A stretch of DNA of 64,000 bases from Tretioscincus oriximinensis (GCA_022410635.1 JAJVDF010000382.1:163571-227570), one strand, 5' to 3'. Shown: positions 43,501 through 56,292, numbered from the stretch's first letter. Program-made: numbers and translations. The notes: generated from the sequence alone by a model not told the origin.

Positions 43501-46500
43501 GCAGGATAACTGGGGGGTTGATATCTTGGTTTTGAGAGAAGCCAACATTACATCTTCCAATTTATCCTTCCTGAATGGAATTCTTTTCCTACTAACTTTC
43601 CTTTTCAGGAATACTTTTTTTGCAGAATTTAAATTGGAACCTCTTTAGGCAGTTCACCTGCAAATNATCTATTTTCAGCCCATTCTTATACTATAGTTGC
43701 AGAACGTGTCCTTTTGTTTACTTTCTAGTGAAATGCAACATAACATCTTTTGAAACCATATTCATTTTTGTGTAATGTGAATTGATTCTTTTTAGTACTT
43801 ATAGCACCAGGTGTGGTGGTTGTGAGCTTCCATGTTCCACTACAATATGTTTGTTGGTGGTTCATGTATGTGATGCTTAGATTATGCAAACCCAACAGTC
43901 AAGGTATACATCTGCAGTATCAGTAGACTGTGCATGTTGGTTATTAGTACAGTTAACTATTGTAATTGACTTTCATTCAGATATGTCCTTCTGATGAAAA
44001 TGAAAATCCCTGCCTATATTACTGTCATACCCAGCTATGGCAAACCCTATACTAATTTAATTAGTTTTGTAGCAAATCCCTTTAATTTCATTTGAATTAT
44101 AGGATTGCCATATCAGAAGCCAATTCTATGTGCACAATGGGTTTGATTTGCATGGTACATAATTGTTTTAACATGGAAACATTTTAAGTATCCAGATATT
44201 CTGAAATGCAATGAAATAAGCAATGAATGATTTTGTGGAACTGATGGAACAGTCTGGGAAAGTGATGCTTTATTTGATTATTTTTTAACACCATGGCCTT
44301 TTCTAAATTATTGTTTTCTCTACTTTGCTTTAGAAAGCAAAGGTCCAATTGGAGGATCAACCTTAAAACACTTTTCTATTGGTTATTGGCTCATCCTTAA
44401 AGAAGCAGAATCGAAAACATTTTTCAAAGTTGGATTACAGTAGTGAATTATATTATGTGCATAGAAAAAAGTATTCTCATCATAATAGTTGCTCTGGTCT
44501 GCTAGGTTTGCAAGTATTCAAGTTACAAATGCTGACAGGCACAGCTGGGAACAGAGAGAAAGAGGGCCAGNCACTTACTAGCAGAGCAAGCCCAGAATTG
44601 TTTTTAAATTTTTTTTCTTTTTTTATTTCATTTATTTTTATCGAATAATACAACATAATGCAGTTCTTCAGTAACAAAATAAAATGACATTATAATGCAA
44701 AACAACATACAGAAGAATACCATATACTCCAGAAGATGACTGAGAAGGTCCACCATGAATCTGTTTGTGAGTCTAGTCCAGGCTTACAATCCAAGGGACA
44801 GGCTAAAAACAGGTGCAGCAACCAGCACACAGGTGTTTAACAAGGTTGCTCCTGTAACTGGCAGTGCAGTCCTCTTATAAGCCTATAATTCAATCTGATC
44901 CCTGTAATGATTCATGGTAGCTTCTATGTAGTTTCTGAGTCTCCAAATGTGCACTGCACCTTTTAGAACCCGACTCTTGCCTGTTCTGCATCCTGCCCAG
45001 CCTGATTACTATCCTCTGAGATAGTTGGCTCATTCTAGTTTTCAGTCACATTGATATGAATACTTTAATAAAGGTTAGGAGTGTGTACAGTGCTGCTTTC
45101 AAGTACGAAGACAATATCTGATAATCTGTAGACAAATACATAATTCATTGTGGAGGCCCAAGCTATTATCTAGTTTACTTCCTGGTTATATTATTCTGAT
45201 TATGGCTTTGTAGTGGAATTTATAAGAATTTGCTGCTTACCCTGATCTCTTCCGGAAGGTACATGTTCTTTCCTACAGTTTGGTGCTTTGCAAAAAGAGA
45301 TTATTTCTGTGATTGTTTTATTTGTAGCTGGTATCATTTCTTAATATCATGATGCTGTGGTAATTTTCTCTGTAAATATTTCTGTAGTGACTTTTCTTTC
45401 TTGATAATTTCTTTTTGTTTTGTTAAATATAGGGTAAGTGTAGAGTTTAATCATTACATTTAGTTCAGCGTTAAAATATTATCAAAGAGCAATGGACAAT
45501 CTTCTTTAAACAATCTTTCCAGCTTTCATGTTACCATTTCATACATTGTATTAAGAAACTCAAAGGCTTTTGTCCAATCCATGAGTGTGCAACTCCTACT
45601 TAAATAAATGGGATTTAAACTTGTAAATGGAAAGAGAGAATTTGACCTCATGACTATGTAGTGGGCTTTGAAATTGTCTTTGATGGAGTTGCGGTTTGTT
45701 CATTTTCAAAGCAGTATTTAACTAGCTCAAGTGATGATTTATCTTAGAATTGTCATATCCTTGTTAACAGCTTGTTTGCATTTATTATTTTACCTCAAAG
45801 GACTGCAAATACTTGTTAATTTGATAAATAATGATTGTCATTGAAATAAACATGTTTAGATGATTCAACAATTTTAAATTATATATAATTCTTTACAAAC
45901 AGCAGGGGTAGGAAACCCTTGCCCCTAACCCAATAGATGCATTGAGACCCTCATTCATTTGCCATGTGGCCTCTTGCAAGGTCACCATAGCCTTTATTGA
46001 AGTGAACCTGCCTTTTTTCCTTCCACTGATTCCCATGCTTGTCCTAGTGAGCTTTGTCAATCAAAGATTGGGATTTCTAAGAGAGATGGACAAAGCTAAG
46101 TTCATTGATGTTTTCTAAGGAGAGAACCTGGCTGATCATGAAGCTATATGGGACAGAGAATTAACAAGTTAAAACTCCCCAACCTTTCTGCTAAAAAGGA
46201 AGTATCCATATGATGGTGTTAGAAAATGCTTCAGCTTCTGTTTTACCTACTGCTCAAAAAGAGGCACAACTTTTGTATTTTCAATTGGATTTGTGGAGCA
46301 AGAGATATTGGATAGCAGAGCTATTAAAATAAACAATTTATTAACCTCAGGATGCTGGTGATTGAGTACACAAATTCTGGCTGAAGGTAGGGGTCAAGAT
46401 AAAGATAATTATGAATAGTATTATTCAAATAGATATCTATATTTAGAAATAGAGATGATACACGACATGGACTTGAATCATAAGGCACAGAATGAAAAAT

Positions 46501-46771
46501 ATGGTTGAAGAAACAGTTTCCCCTCCTCATTTTCAGCTGTTGTATTTCAATAGTCTATTTTGTACACTGTTTTTATCATTATTACCTGCTCTGAAACCTT
46601 AGGATACGGGGCTGGACAGAATTTTACAAACACGGTATTTCTTTGAATGTCAGAATGTAAGAGGAAACTTTGTACTTGTTAAATTTGTAAAGATCAATAA
46701 TAATGTACCACCAACAGATTCAGAAAACATTGCAAGAAGAAAGTATTATAGACTTATTAATTTGTTTTAAG
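43501..46771. other. Unassigned intron 2 sequence
   Basis: No gene is seen. At 44595-44710 a T-rich block followed by AATACAACATAATGCAGTTC could be the antisense tail of an L1-like element. The rest is unrecognised. Confidence 0.35.
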
Positions 46772-46870
46772 CAGGGCTTTTTTTGTGCCGGAACGCGCCG
46801 GAACGCAGTACCGGCACCTTTTATTTAGGCCGGGGGGGGGCGTTAGCGGCGGGGTGGTGGTGGCAGTCTG
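46772..46870. mobile_element. Truncated copy of the GC-rich hAT-like element
   Basis: CAGGGCTTTTTTTGTGCCGG then AACGCGCCGGAACGCAGTACCGGCACCTTTTATTTAGGCCGGGGGG matches one end of 37576-38053 (CGTTCCGTCACAAAAAAAGC inverted, plus CACCTTTTATTTAGGCGG). The second end is not found. Confidence 0.75.
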
Positions 46871-47689
46871 AGAGACTTCAACAGCATTCAGAATAGGTTT
46901 CCTAGCACTAATGAAGCTAAATTCTTGGAGGTCCTGGGGCAGATAAATGAAGACACCTCCTTCTGCCAGGTTTCCTTACCTTGTTTTTAAGTTCTTCACT
47001 GCCGCGTGGTGGGGTTTCTGACATAATTACTGTGCTGCACACNAGCAAGCAGTTCTCATTATCACTGATTACTGCTTACTGGCATGTGGCACAGTAATTA
47101 GCATCGCAGTAAAAAACTCACACACAATAGGATCATTTCTGTTAAAATTAATGATTGGACACAACTGTGGATGCAGTCTAAGAATAAANAAGTATTTTGC
47201 AGGAAGTAATAATAGAATCAGAATAGAATATTCTACTAGAATTGGGAAATAAAATACACAAGTAAGAGAAATAGAGGGATATAGATGATACACTAATATT
47301 GTGGGAAAACCTTTATTTAGATATTATAGTGAATGTTGTGATTCAGTCTATTTGTAAATGCCTATAAACAACGAATTCGAATAGCTTACATATANACTGT
47401 ACATCACTGGATGGAGAACAATGAAATTAAATGGAGAATCTAATAACCATAAGCAATGAAAAGTGCAGTTTAATTAACTGAGAAAATTCCAAGTACAGAT
47501 TGTAGTACAGCTCAGAAAAATAAGAAATCATGTGATGTTGCAAAGAACAGGACTATATTCAGTAAGTTTTGTGCAGAAGAGAATCAGAGGCAGTATAAAT
47601 AACTGATAATATAACACACTAGTAGGGGATGGCCATTTCCCCCCTCACCTGCCGGTGCTGCTATTTCTGTCTTCCCCTCCCTGCCAGTT

Positions 47690-47860
47690 GCCCTGTCTCT
47701 ATGCAACCCCAGCCAGCCACCACTGATCTTATCACTGCTGTTGATGCTGGCCAAGCTGCTGCTCATCCATTCACCTTAGCTTGGCTCCCCAAGCACACAT
47801 AGGCTGCTTTCCTTCCCAGCTGTAGCCTGAATTTATAACCCGTGCAGCCCGTGGCTTAGG
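47690..47860 (+). repeat. Interspersed repeat, inverse copy of 43340-43500
   Basis: See the partner entry. The similarity may extend left to about 47635. No ends or target duplications could be fixed. Confidence 0.7.
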
Positions 47861-47950
47861 AGGTGGGNTTTTTTCTCCCTGTCCAATCACATCATTTGTT
47901 TGTCCACTGGGATCACTTAGGATGATGGTTGTTTGGATTTTATTGTTATA

Positions 47951-48160
47951 CAGGGTGCTTCAAAAATGTATACACACTTTGAAATTCCATACGATGTACA
48001 GAATCAGTGGTGACTCATACTCANGATTGTATTGATGCTGCAGGTCACCAATTTGAACAGTATTAACATTTGTTATTTATTTAACTTTGTAGAACAGTAG
48101 AACAGTAAATAAATTTTCTATGGAAGTTCACAGTGTGTATACATTTTTTTGAAGCACCTG
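47951..48160. mobile_element. Mariner-type element with transposase C-terminus
   Basis: The left end CAGGGTGCTTCAAAAATGTA and the right end TTTTTTTGAAGCACCTG are inverted, and TA flanks both sides. Positions 48001-48066 on the plus strand read ESVVTHTXDCIDAAGHQFEQY and a stop, resembling the C-terminal CI-A-G-HFE-- pattern of mariner transposases. The element is an internally deleted mariner. Its right half is what forms both arms of the MITE at 7803-7939. Confidence 0.85.
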
Positions 48161-50229
48161 TATATAGATTGTGAAAATGGAGACAATTTTGTGGTAATCT
48201 GAAAACTGAAGTAGTAGAAATATCTGAGTAGTATTTAGAAGAAGCTATAATGATTGCTATACAAAGATGGAATCTGAAAGGATTAGACAGTTGAATGCTG
48301 ATTTTTAGAATCAAATTTTGTTGGGAATTATAGTCCTAGTGACATTCCCACAACATGCCTTTTAAGCTTCACCTGAGTCTCACTGCATGACGACAGGTGA
48401 TTCTCAAAGAGCTATTTTTTAATTATATCTGTCCTTAGAGATTTATCTCTGCCAAAATCCATGGCAGTTTGCCATAGCTATTCTTCTGTGTTTTTTTTAT
48501 TTCATGTATATTTCACATAATTAAACTGTAAGCAGGAAGTAGTTTCTATAATTATGTTGCATTTGAATGCACTGGGGTTTATTATTTGAATTAACATTCT
48601 TGCTCANAGTATAAAATTATATTAATATCAGCGACAGTAGTACAAATGATAAATAATAGTTACATTAAGGCTTATTGATGATGACCTTTTTAAAAAGAAA
48701 ACTCTAAATTTGATCTAAAATAAATAATAACTCTTCATCTCTGAGACGTAGGAAATTATCCTTTAAAGCAAAATATTCTGATTATATACAGAATACAATT
48801 CAAATATTAACAGTAAAATTATTTTATTTATTTTAATATATTTACCATGCTTTCATCTGAAAGTCTCAGGATGGGCCACAATATTAATAAAACTATAAAG
48901 CCAGTATACTAAAACAAGAATTAAGGAAGGCAACATTGAGAAGGAACTAAGCATCAAAGGCAAAGATGAAATTACTGGTATGTTTGTGAGGTTTATTATG
49001 AAGTTTATTGTATTTTTTGCCATATAAGAGCCACTTTTTGCCAAAGTCACTTTGTAATCTTTTTTTTATTTTTGACTCATTTCCAAGTCACAAGTGTGCC
49101 TGATACACCAGCATGTCTTATATGGTGTGAAATGTGGTGATTAGCATGATGTTAATCTGATATTAGACAGTCTTCCTTGGGAAGGCAGTTTTGATATCTG
49201 GTCATCACTTTCCTGAAGAGAAGGATTTGATAGAGTGAGTAGAAGATCTGGATGCATTGTACAGAAATAGATCTGTGGAATCCAAGGCTCTAAGGCATGT
49301 AGGGCTTTAAAGGTCATAACTATCATCTTTGAATTGCATACTGCACTGCCTTCACTTTTCAAACTATTTGCATAGGGCAATCAACGAAGATACCTTAAAG
49401 TATTCTGAATGACAGGTATTAATGAAAAATCACCATGTCCACAAGGTATCTTTGTTTGAGGAGGATCACAACTGGATCACCAAATGAAATTGTGGAAGAT
49501 ATTTTATGCATTCATTTGCTTATTCAGTCATAATACTTCCTTGAAGAGTACTTCACAAAGTGAAGACCCAGCCATAGGGAAGACCAGCCGTGTTCAGGAT
49601 TGGAATGCACTCTTGGGCTAAAGGGCCAGCTCTGGTAATAACTTGTCTTGATAATCTTTTAATAATTATAGCCAAATGAAGGAATGCAAATGTAAAGTTG
49701 CAATAAATTGCTACCTTATAACTGTAACCGATGCAGTGCAAAAATCACATGCAATGTATTTATGTTGCCACTTTGCAATCTGAAATACTTTTAATTCTAT
49801 AGTTGACACTTTGAAACAAAGTATTATTTAAGAAATAGTTTCATTTATAAAGTGCTATCAGTGTGCAGAGTGTTGTACATAACATAGAGGAAATACAAAA
49901 TTGAATGTAAGTAAACCACAGCTGGGCAGCCTATGATGCCATTGCCATGGCTGCACATGAGTTCACAGTTCCAAATCCTGTCGTTGGTCAGCAGACTTTG
50001 AAATGTTGGACTTATCAATGCACATTTTATTAATAATAGGGAGAGATATTTATAGTTGATATATATTCATTCAGATTTTGAGTTATTTTTATTTTTATTC
50101 TTGATTTTTTTCTATATTTTNTTTTGAATCTAATTAATTTTTATTCCAAGTCTTTTGATAAAAATATAATTTCTTGTTTTNCATTTTACTCTTTGTTTAA
50201 ACTGTTAGAAAATGTGGGGAGAGGCATTT
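48161..50229. other. Intron 2 sequence with probable old LINE remnants
   Basis: Positions 48820-48920 (TTTATTTATTTTAATATATT..TGAAAGTCTCAGGATGGG) and 49250-49350 (CCAAGGCTCTAAGGCATGTA, GGGCTTTAAAGGTC) look like remnants of a reptile LINE, but I cannot place them in a named clade. Nothing else is recognised. Confidence 0.3.
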
Positions 50230-51177
50230 AAAAGCTGAGGATTAGTGAGAGGATTTATCCCTCTCCACCTTTCTTGTCCTCAGTCTTCCTTCAATGCCTC
50301 TTCCCTAGCTCCNAATGGCAGGTGCTACCTTTACTCTTCTTGCTACATTCACACTTTTGTCGGTGGGGAAAGATTTGGGATGAAGAAGGTGGGTTGTTGT
50401 GGATGGTATCCCTTGATTTTCAGTAAAGTTGTTGGGAACAGCTAAGGAAGGGAGGTCACACCAATTTACAAATATAACANTGTTTATTAACTTATTAACA
50501 ATAGTAAAAACCCTAACGCAAACTTGTAACAAACACGCAACCCGAAAGCTAACAGTACACCATAACAAGTGCTTGTTTAACAGAACAAATAACCCAGATG
50601 TGGAGAGAAATAGGCCATGGCTTGAGTAGGAGTGTGGCATGTTCAGAATCTTGGCTGACAGCCCAGGTCAGCTGCTCGGTTTGACCTGCAACAGGCAGGC
50701 CACGCCCCATGATATGGCCCTCTCCAGGTGCAGCCCATACCAACTGCCCAGCTCGGGCCTTGCCAGTAGACTCCCATTGACCACGCCCTGTGACGTAGGT
50801 CCTGGGTTGTCCATTCTCCTGGTGAGCCACCCCCNCTGGTCTGGGCGCCGAGTCATCCAGCAGCACAACCGCCGATCCCTTTGGTGGGCACACCAAGAGG
50901 ATCAATGAGGCTTGTAAGGGCTCTCAAGAATCTTTTCTGTGTACAGCCCACCTCAATGACTCCAAACTTGCATTCAACCTACCCATCCCCAAACATAGGC
51001 ACACAAGTTCAGAACCCTTTATGAGGACCTCCTAAGCTATGATGTAGTCATAGGTATACCTGTTCCCAAGCTTTTTTACTCCTAGCTCACCATGATGCTG
51101 CCTTACCCTGCCTTACCACCACCAACACGTCACCACTCTTCTGCCATGACTAGAAGGAAAGAAAGAAAAGGGAGGAT
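50230..51177. other. Unassigned, possibly LTR-derived
   Basis: The minus strand holds AGTTAATAAACA, a possible polyadenylation signal, at about 50480. A less AT-rich stretch (50640-50900) follows on the plus-strand side. No gag or pol motif and no LTR pair were found, so this is only a suspicion. Confidence 0.2.
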
Positions 51178-51483
51178 TAGAAGAAGAAGAAGAAGAACTT
51201 GGTTCTTATACCCTGCTTTTCTCACCTTTCAAAGGGACTCAAAGCGGCTTACAAGGATATTTTGCCCGAAGGCTCACATTCTATCTTCCCCACCAGGCTA
51301 TGGTGGTTCCCATGTATCTACTTGCAGTCAGTTGCAATTTCTTGCAATTCATGCTTTCGAATAGCTGGGTTGGCTAGAGCTACAGGCTAGTGGAAGGTGC
51401 TCACCCCTCCCCACTTCCAACACAGGGCTTCGAAACCCGATCTCCCAGGCGAGAGACGAATTCCTAAGCAACTGAGCTATCCG
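51178..51483 (-). mobile_element. tRNA-headed SINE
   Basis: Nearly identical in order and sequence to the copy at 42795-43112: GAAGAAGAACTTGGTTCTTA at the tail, GGACTCAAAGCGGCTTACAA, CAGTTGCAATTTCTTGCAAT and a head with GGGCTTCGAAACCCGATCTC and GCAACTGAGCTATCCGG. The two are probably of the same age and subfamily. Confidence 0.88.
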
Positions 51484-52212
51484 GCAACAAGGGTTTCCCT
51501 GTCACCGGCAAGTCACATCACTTCCCACCGCCCATTTCCTGGGTAGCAAAAATGAGTGTGGCCTCCCAGAGCACCTCCCCCACCTTCCCAGCAACTTTCA
51601 GCACTTTATCTCTTGTGAAGACCATGTCGTCAAGAAAACCATAACACTGCAAACGTGTTTTGGCTGCAAATGTGGGCTGCAAACGCACTATGCTTTAAAA
51701 ACATGGAATGCACTAATATCCAAATCCAAAGCTCTCTCACCTCCTTCAATCCGCACAGCCATATGTACCAGGAATGGAATTGGGTCTGTAATGCAAATCG
51801 GNGTCAATTCCTTGCAGTTCACCTTAACAGCGCTCTGACTGTGGAGCATTTTGGCTCCCAATCTGTGGAGATGCATCTTCATCCATCATCTTCCTTCTCA
51901 AGACACCTTATCTTCACACATGCATGTGTTCATGAAACACCTTTCTCCCTTGTGGGGATCCCTGCCTTACCAGCATCCAAACAAGCCTGGCCAGCTGCCT
52001 TCTCTTCTTCCTCTGGCTGGCGAGGTGATGCCGGGGGTCAGCAACAATAGGGAGCCTGACCAGCCCAGAGAAGAAGAAGAGGAGGGGTCAGCAGGCAAGG
52101 CTTGGTTGCTGGTAAGGCAGGGATTCCCATGGAAGGAGGAGAAGGGTGAACGTCTGAGCTGTTGTACAGATGAGGGGCAGATGAGGTGAGCAGCACCAGG
52201 AAGGGTATANAC

Positions 52213-52410
52213 TTAAGAATATAAGAATGTAAGAAGAGCCATACTGGATCAGACTCATCTAGCACCTGGGCAGTCTGAACAGAGGAAAGCAAAATATGCA
52301 CCTGTTCATGACTCCTTGCAAATGGTATTTCAGGAGTCCTGCCTGTTGCTCCATCCCCGAGGCAGCATCTAGGCATCCATCCTAGTATCCATTTATACCC
52401 TTGGTGTCCA
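52213..52410 (-). mobile_element. CR1-type LINE 3' end
   Basis: AAGAATATAAGAATGTAAGA then AGAGCCATACTGGATCAGAC matches the 3' end of the LINE at 20251, followed by the same GTTCATGACTCCTTGCAAAT and CAGGAGTCCTGCCTGTTGCT blocks. It is 5' truncated, minus strand, 350 bp before exon 3. Confidence 0.88.
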
Positions 52411-52559
52411 TAAACCTGTCTACAACTTAAAACATGCCAAACGGAAGAGCCAACGTGGAGGCTGGGTCCACTCGCAATTTGAATTCCAGCAATCATTTTC
52501 ACTCCCTGTTTTAACACATAGTGCGTTTGCAGCCATGTTTGTGTCCAGAAAATCTAGCA

Positions 52560-52680
52560 AGTGAGTCTTGTAATATCTTAAGAGACTGACAAAAAATAGC
52601 CAAGTTAACTTCTTCAGCTTGTCTACTAAATGCTGCCTATTCTATTTCTTGTTAATCTCTACAGTGCTACAAAACCNTCT
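52560..52680. repeat. Possible old interspersed repeat before exon 3
   Basis: GTCTTGTAATATCTTAAGAG..ACTTCTTCAGCTTG..TTAATCTCTACAGTGCTACAAAACC resembles the blocks at 30640-30690 and 57355-57440 (CACTTTGAGACTAAC, ATAAGCTTTCGTAGAC). These share the pattern of a common but here unnamed sauropsid repeat. Confidence 0.4.
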
Positions 52681-52763
52681 TGCTACATAATGCTACATGA
52701 ATAGTTTTGTAATAGCATAGAAGGTATATTTTATGTTCTGTCATTGATTCTTTTCCCCTCCAG

Positions 52764-52941
52764 GTGGGTACTTTTAGATCTGATGATGGTGAATACTTTC
52801 TAGAGCCCTTGATGACAGCAGATGAAGAAGAAGAACATCGCCAACAAGAAGATGGTGATAACAAACCACATCTTATTTATAGGAAAGAGAAACTTAAGAT
52901 TGATGATGATCAGTATTCTTACAAACCTTGTGAAACTTCAG
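52764..52941 (+). CDS. ADAMTS20: ADAMTS20-like exon 3: propeptide, C-terminal part
   Basis: The acceptor TTCTTTTCCCCTCCAG precedes GTGGGTACT. The exon is 178 bp: 59 codons plus one base, with donor GTACAG at 52942 (phase 1, so the next codon probably starts with G, as in Glu). The protein reads [20 protein letters not shown], an acidic [12 protein letters not shown] stretch, [11 protein letters not shown] and a final CETS. The GTF--GEYFLEP-M-AD and NKPHLIYR motifs are those of ADAMTS20 and, less closely, ADAMTS9. Joined with exons 1 and 2 the frame is continuous. I searched the rest of the window by eye for the metalloprotease exon (KKR..YPRYIE-like, HExxHxxGxxHD) and did not find it. Confidence 0.9.
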
Positions 52942-53529
52942 GTACAGCGATATTTTTGAAAATTGTCTTATTTATTTGCATATTAGATACTTATTGTAAG
53001 TGGTTTGTTGATATTGCTCCTTGGAAATTTGCTCTGCATTATGGTATGCAGTATCTTTTATTGGCAAAGGTGATATAGGTAATTAAAATCTAAAATTATG
53101 TTTAGACACAACAAAAAGGGAACCCAGAAATGCTGAACAGAAATGGCGTGTGGCACTTCCTGTTCCCAAACCATCTTTTCTTTCACAGAATGTTTGGAAA
53201 GGGGTGGAAGGACAGACTGATGTGTATGAACTTCCCATTTCAAATGTAGCTTAGATATTTTTTTTGTTTTGCTATGCCTGAATACATCTTAAGTGTCTAC
53301 TTTGATGGTAGGATCTTTTTTCACGGATATTTATAAATAAGCGAATCACTGCAATGCTTTACCTGCTACTTGTGATCCACCAATTCTTTTCTGAAATGTT
53401 CTGTGGTCTATCTGTTTTTGTCCTGATGTGAATAGGTTAAAAATTGTGTTGCGAATCAGGAGGTGGATCTACCTTGTAGGTCGAACGGCTCTGTCCAGAT
53501 TCTGCAATGCTAGTTCTGAATCCTGTGAT
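52942..53529. other. Start of intron 3, unassigned
   Basis: Nothing recognised after the donor. Confidence 0.4.
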
Positions 53530-53945
53530 ACTTGTTCTGGATTAGGGACTCGACTAAATGGCAAATGCAAAATTGGCAACATTACCTGGCGGACCAATTA
53601 ATGAGAGATTTCTTAACTGAGCAATCGCATAATACGCATAGAAAGAAATGGATGAGCAACTGGACTAAACTTTTNATATACTGTCAATCTAATTGTTGGG
53701 GCGGCCCTGAAATTTTGGCAGCAATTAAATTAATACTCAGACCATAAGTTTGATAATTAAAATAATTTAATTCTCACAGGGGAAATAGGGTTGGGGGAGG
53801 GTATGGGATGGGATTGTATATATGCTGTATTTAGAACATAAATAAGTATTAAGGAAAAGAAAAAGTCAGACTATTATATGTTCTGACATGTATAAAATTT
53901 TGTTGTATGAAGAAATACCTATATAAATAAATAAATATTTATGTT
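53530..53945 (+). mobile_element. Probable L1-like LINE 3' end
   Basis: A plus-strand frame contains WQMQNWQHYLADQLMRDFLT and HRKKWMSNWTKL, a pattern like the last part of L1 ORF2. A G-rich stretch (GGGTTGGGGGAGGGTATGGG) follows, then an A-rich tail with AAATAAATAAATA. The assignment rests on layout and a short peptide only. Confidence 0.45.
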
Positions 53946-54299
53946 ATTTATGATAATTGATTTAATGAAGCAAAATCAATAAAATATTTAAAAAATGGAT
54001 TAGGGAAAATTAGGAGTAGGTGAAACTTTTGAATGTAGAACTGATCAAAAGAATGGAATAGGGGGTGGATCATCCACCTTGCTAGCAATGTGGACAAGAA
54101 CCAGAGTGTTCCAGTGCTCATAACGTGAATGTAACATATCACAATTTTTTTTCATTTTCTTTCCAAAAAACTGTACCTGTCTCTTTAAGTCCATGATGTA
54201 TGCAGATTTTCAGTATAGATTGTAAATTGACAATCTGCTAAGATTTGCTACTGGGGACGATGATGGGGTTTCCACACTGCATATACTTGAAACAGCAGT

Positions 54300-54480
54300 T
54301 ATTATAGGATTATCCTATACTGTAGGAAAGCAGTTATAAGATAGGATTAGATAAATTTATGGAAGACAATTTGCAGGAAGTCCAGAATTAGGTGAGGGTT
54401 TTTCCTTCTAGTTGAAACTGATTAGTAGAGGGGCTTTGGCACAATTCAGCAGGGCTCCTCTTATATTCTTATATATAAGA
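54300..54480 (+). mobile_element. Diverged CR1-type LINE 3' end
   Basis: GATTAGATAAATTTATGGAAGACA..TTCAGCAGGGCTCCTCTTATATTCTTATAT matches the order of plus-strand CR1 ends (GATTAGACAAGTTCATGGAAG.. at 4678). It runs into the direct repeat at 54470. Confidence 0.6.
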
Positions 54481-55347
54481 AGTTGGGCTAGAATGCGGTT
54501 AATGGCTTCAGATCTTGAACTTTTTTATCTAGTCGCAATGCTTTGCTTTTAAATAGCTACCAACATTAACTTTTTTATCTACTCACAATGATTTGTTTTT
54601 AAATAGCCACCAACCAAACTCTTATCTAGTTGCAATCCTTTGTTTTTAAATAGCTAACCACAATAACTCGCCTCTAAACAAACCTCAAAATGCACTGCAG
54701 CCTTAGTGTTGCAGCAGCAGGCCAGCCCTGAGCCCTATGTTAAACCCAAAGGGGAGGGGGTTGCACCCAAATGCAGCCCTTTCATTATTTAAGTGGCAGG
54801 CTGCAGCCACTGTTATTGCTCCCTCAGGGGGGGTCCTTCCAACCCAGCACCCCACTATCCCTGGAGGCCCGGGGTGGGTGGGGTGTTCGCTTACCCTCTG
54901 GAACTTCCGTTTGGAAGTTCCTTGCCTGTCTAGCCTCCGAACCCTTCACCCTGTCTAATGAAGCCCCTCCCCCCCAGTACTCACAATATGGTTCTGGCTC
55001 TGGCTTCTGTAGCGGGCCGCTGCCGTGGCAAAAGCTGGCCTGGGGCACGTGGTCTGCTAGCCAATAGGCGTAGCGATGCATGGAGCTCCATCCTCGTTGG
55101 CACCTGGAAGCAAGAGACCAAAAATGACACTGGCTTCTTGCTTTATAGTCCAGCATCGCGCCGGAAGTTCGTCCCTGGACGCCATGTTTTCTGAGGTCAC
55201 AATTGATCCCAGAAAACACAGTGGCGCCCATACAAGTGGCTACCGGGCGCGCACCGGTAATAAGTGGGTCCCCTCATGCGGGGCCGCTCATTTTCTTATA
55301 TATAAAAATTTGGGCTAGAATGCAGTTAATGGCTTCTAATCTTGAAT
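54470..55347. repeat. Block bounded by a roughly 50-bp direct repeat
   Basis: TTGGGCTAGAATGCGGTTAATGGCTTCAGATCTTGAA at about 54484-54520 recurs as TTTGGGCTAGAATGCAGTTAATGGCTTCTAATCTTGAA near 55307-55345, with TTCTTATATATA before both. The 820 bp between contains a 50-bp minisatellite (54521-54670) and then a GC-richer block (54740-55290) with no gene. The direct repeats could be a long target duplication, short LTR-like ends or a segmental duplication. Confidence 0.65.
54521..54670. repeat. Three tandem copies of a 50-bp unit
   Basis: Each unit has the form TTATCTAGTCGCAATGCTTT followed by GCTTTTAAATAGCTACCAACA and a short end. Copies begin at 54521, 54571 and 54621 and differ at several positions. 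Confidence 0.9.
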
Positions 55348-56292
55348 ATACTGAGATTTAGCATACCCTTCCAGCTAGAAATTTAATTGGAGGTTTTTGA
55401 AAAGACATTTGCTTTTTTAAAGTTTTTTAGTATACAGCTTCCTTTCATTAGCAGGCTAGAGGTATGTAAAGTTTCTTGGTTGATTAGGTAGCAGATAAAA
55501 CCGAATTATGGTTCTTTTTCCTCATGTTTGGTTCATTAGTGAAAAGCTTCAGCATATATTCATTTTAAAGAGACTGATGCAGGAGCAGTTTACGGTTTGA
55601 GATGGAGCACTTAATGATTTTTATTAACTCATCCAGAAATGGTCTCAAAAGGGCAATATTGCAAAAACCAATATTGTTTGGGGATGCAATGAATGTTTAA
55701 CTTTGGTTTTCTAAAATAATCAAGAGTAGCTTTTTTATGAAATCGATTGCATACTTTATTAAGAGGAAAATTGCTGCCAACTGTTCTGTGTAGGGATGAT
55801 AAAAATGAAGAATATGTAGATAATTCTAAGTGATGCATAAGACTGTTGGTCATCAGTAGTATAGTAGGGCTAGTAGAAAGCAATTAAAGCATTATGCATT
55901 GCACCCAGTTTCATGTGCGGTAAGACTGATAAATTGTACACTTTGGCTTTTCCAGGAATTTTTTTTGGTTTTCCATGAACTTGTTCCTACATTTTTTTCC
56001 AGATTTTATATGTGGGTGCTGCTCTGGGTGAGGCAGACCCACAGGGGGTGGGTTTAGAGTTGGGTGGGGGCATGCATAGCAATTGCAAGGGGTGGGGTTA
56101 CAGTACCCATGTTGTGGTGGTTCCATGACCGCCACAATGTGCTTTAGCAAGTGGGATCATTAGTTTTGTATTACTACATGCCTTGCCAAATCTATTTTTT
56201 CAGCCTGTTCTTTCAGTGGTATCCAATTGTGTAAGAGCACAAATGAGTGTGTTTAATAGTTGGCTTTTAGAAGCATATACTGTACTAGAATA
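55348..56292. other. Unassigned intron 3 sequence
   Basis: No gene or named repeat is seen. The stretch 56275-56295 duplicates the first bases of the following hairpin (ATACTGTACTAGAA). Confidence 0.4.

Noticed and set aside
47015..47110. Short inverted repeat with ATTACTGTG as a MITE
   Set aside because: The arms are only about 20 bp with mismatches and no flanking duplication, so it is too weak to call.
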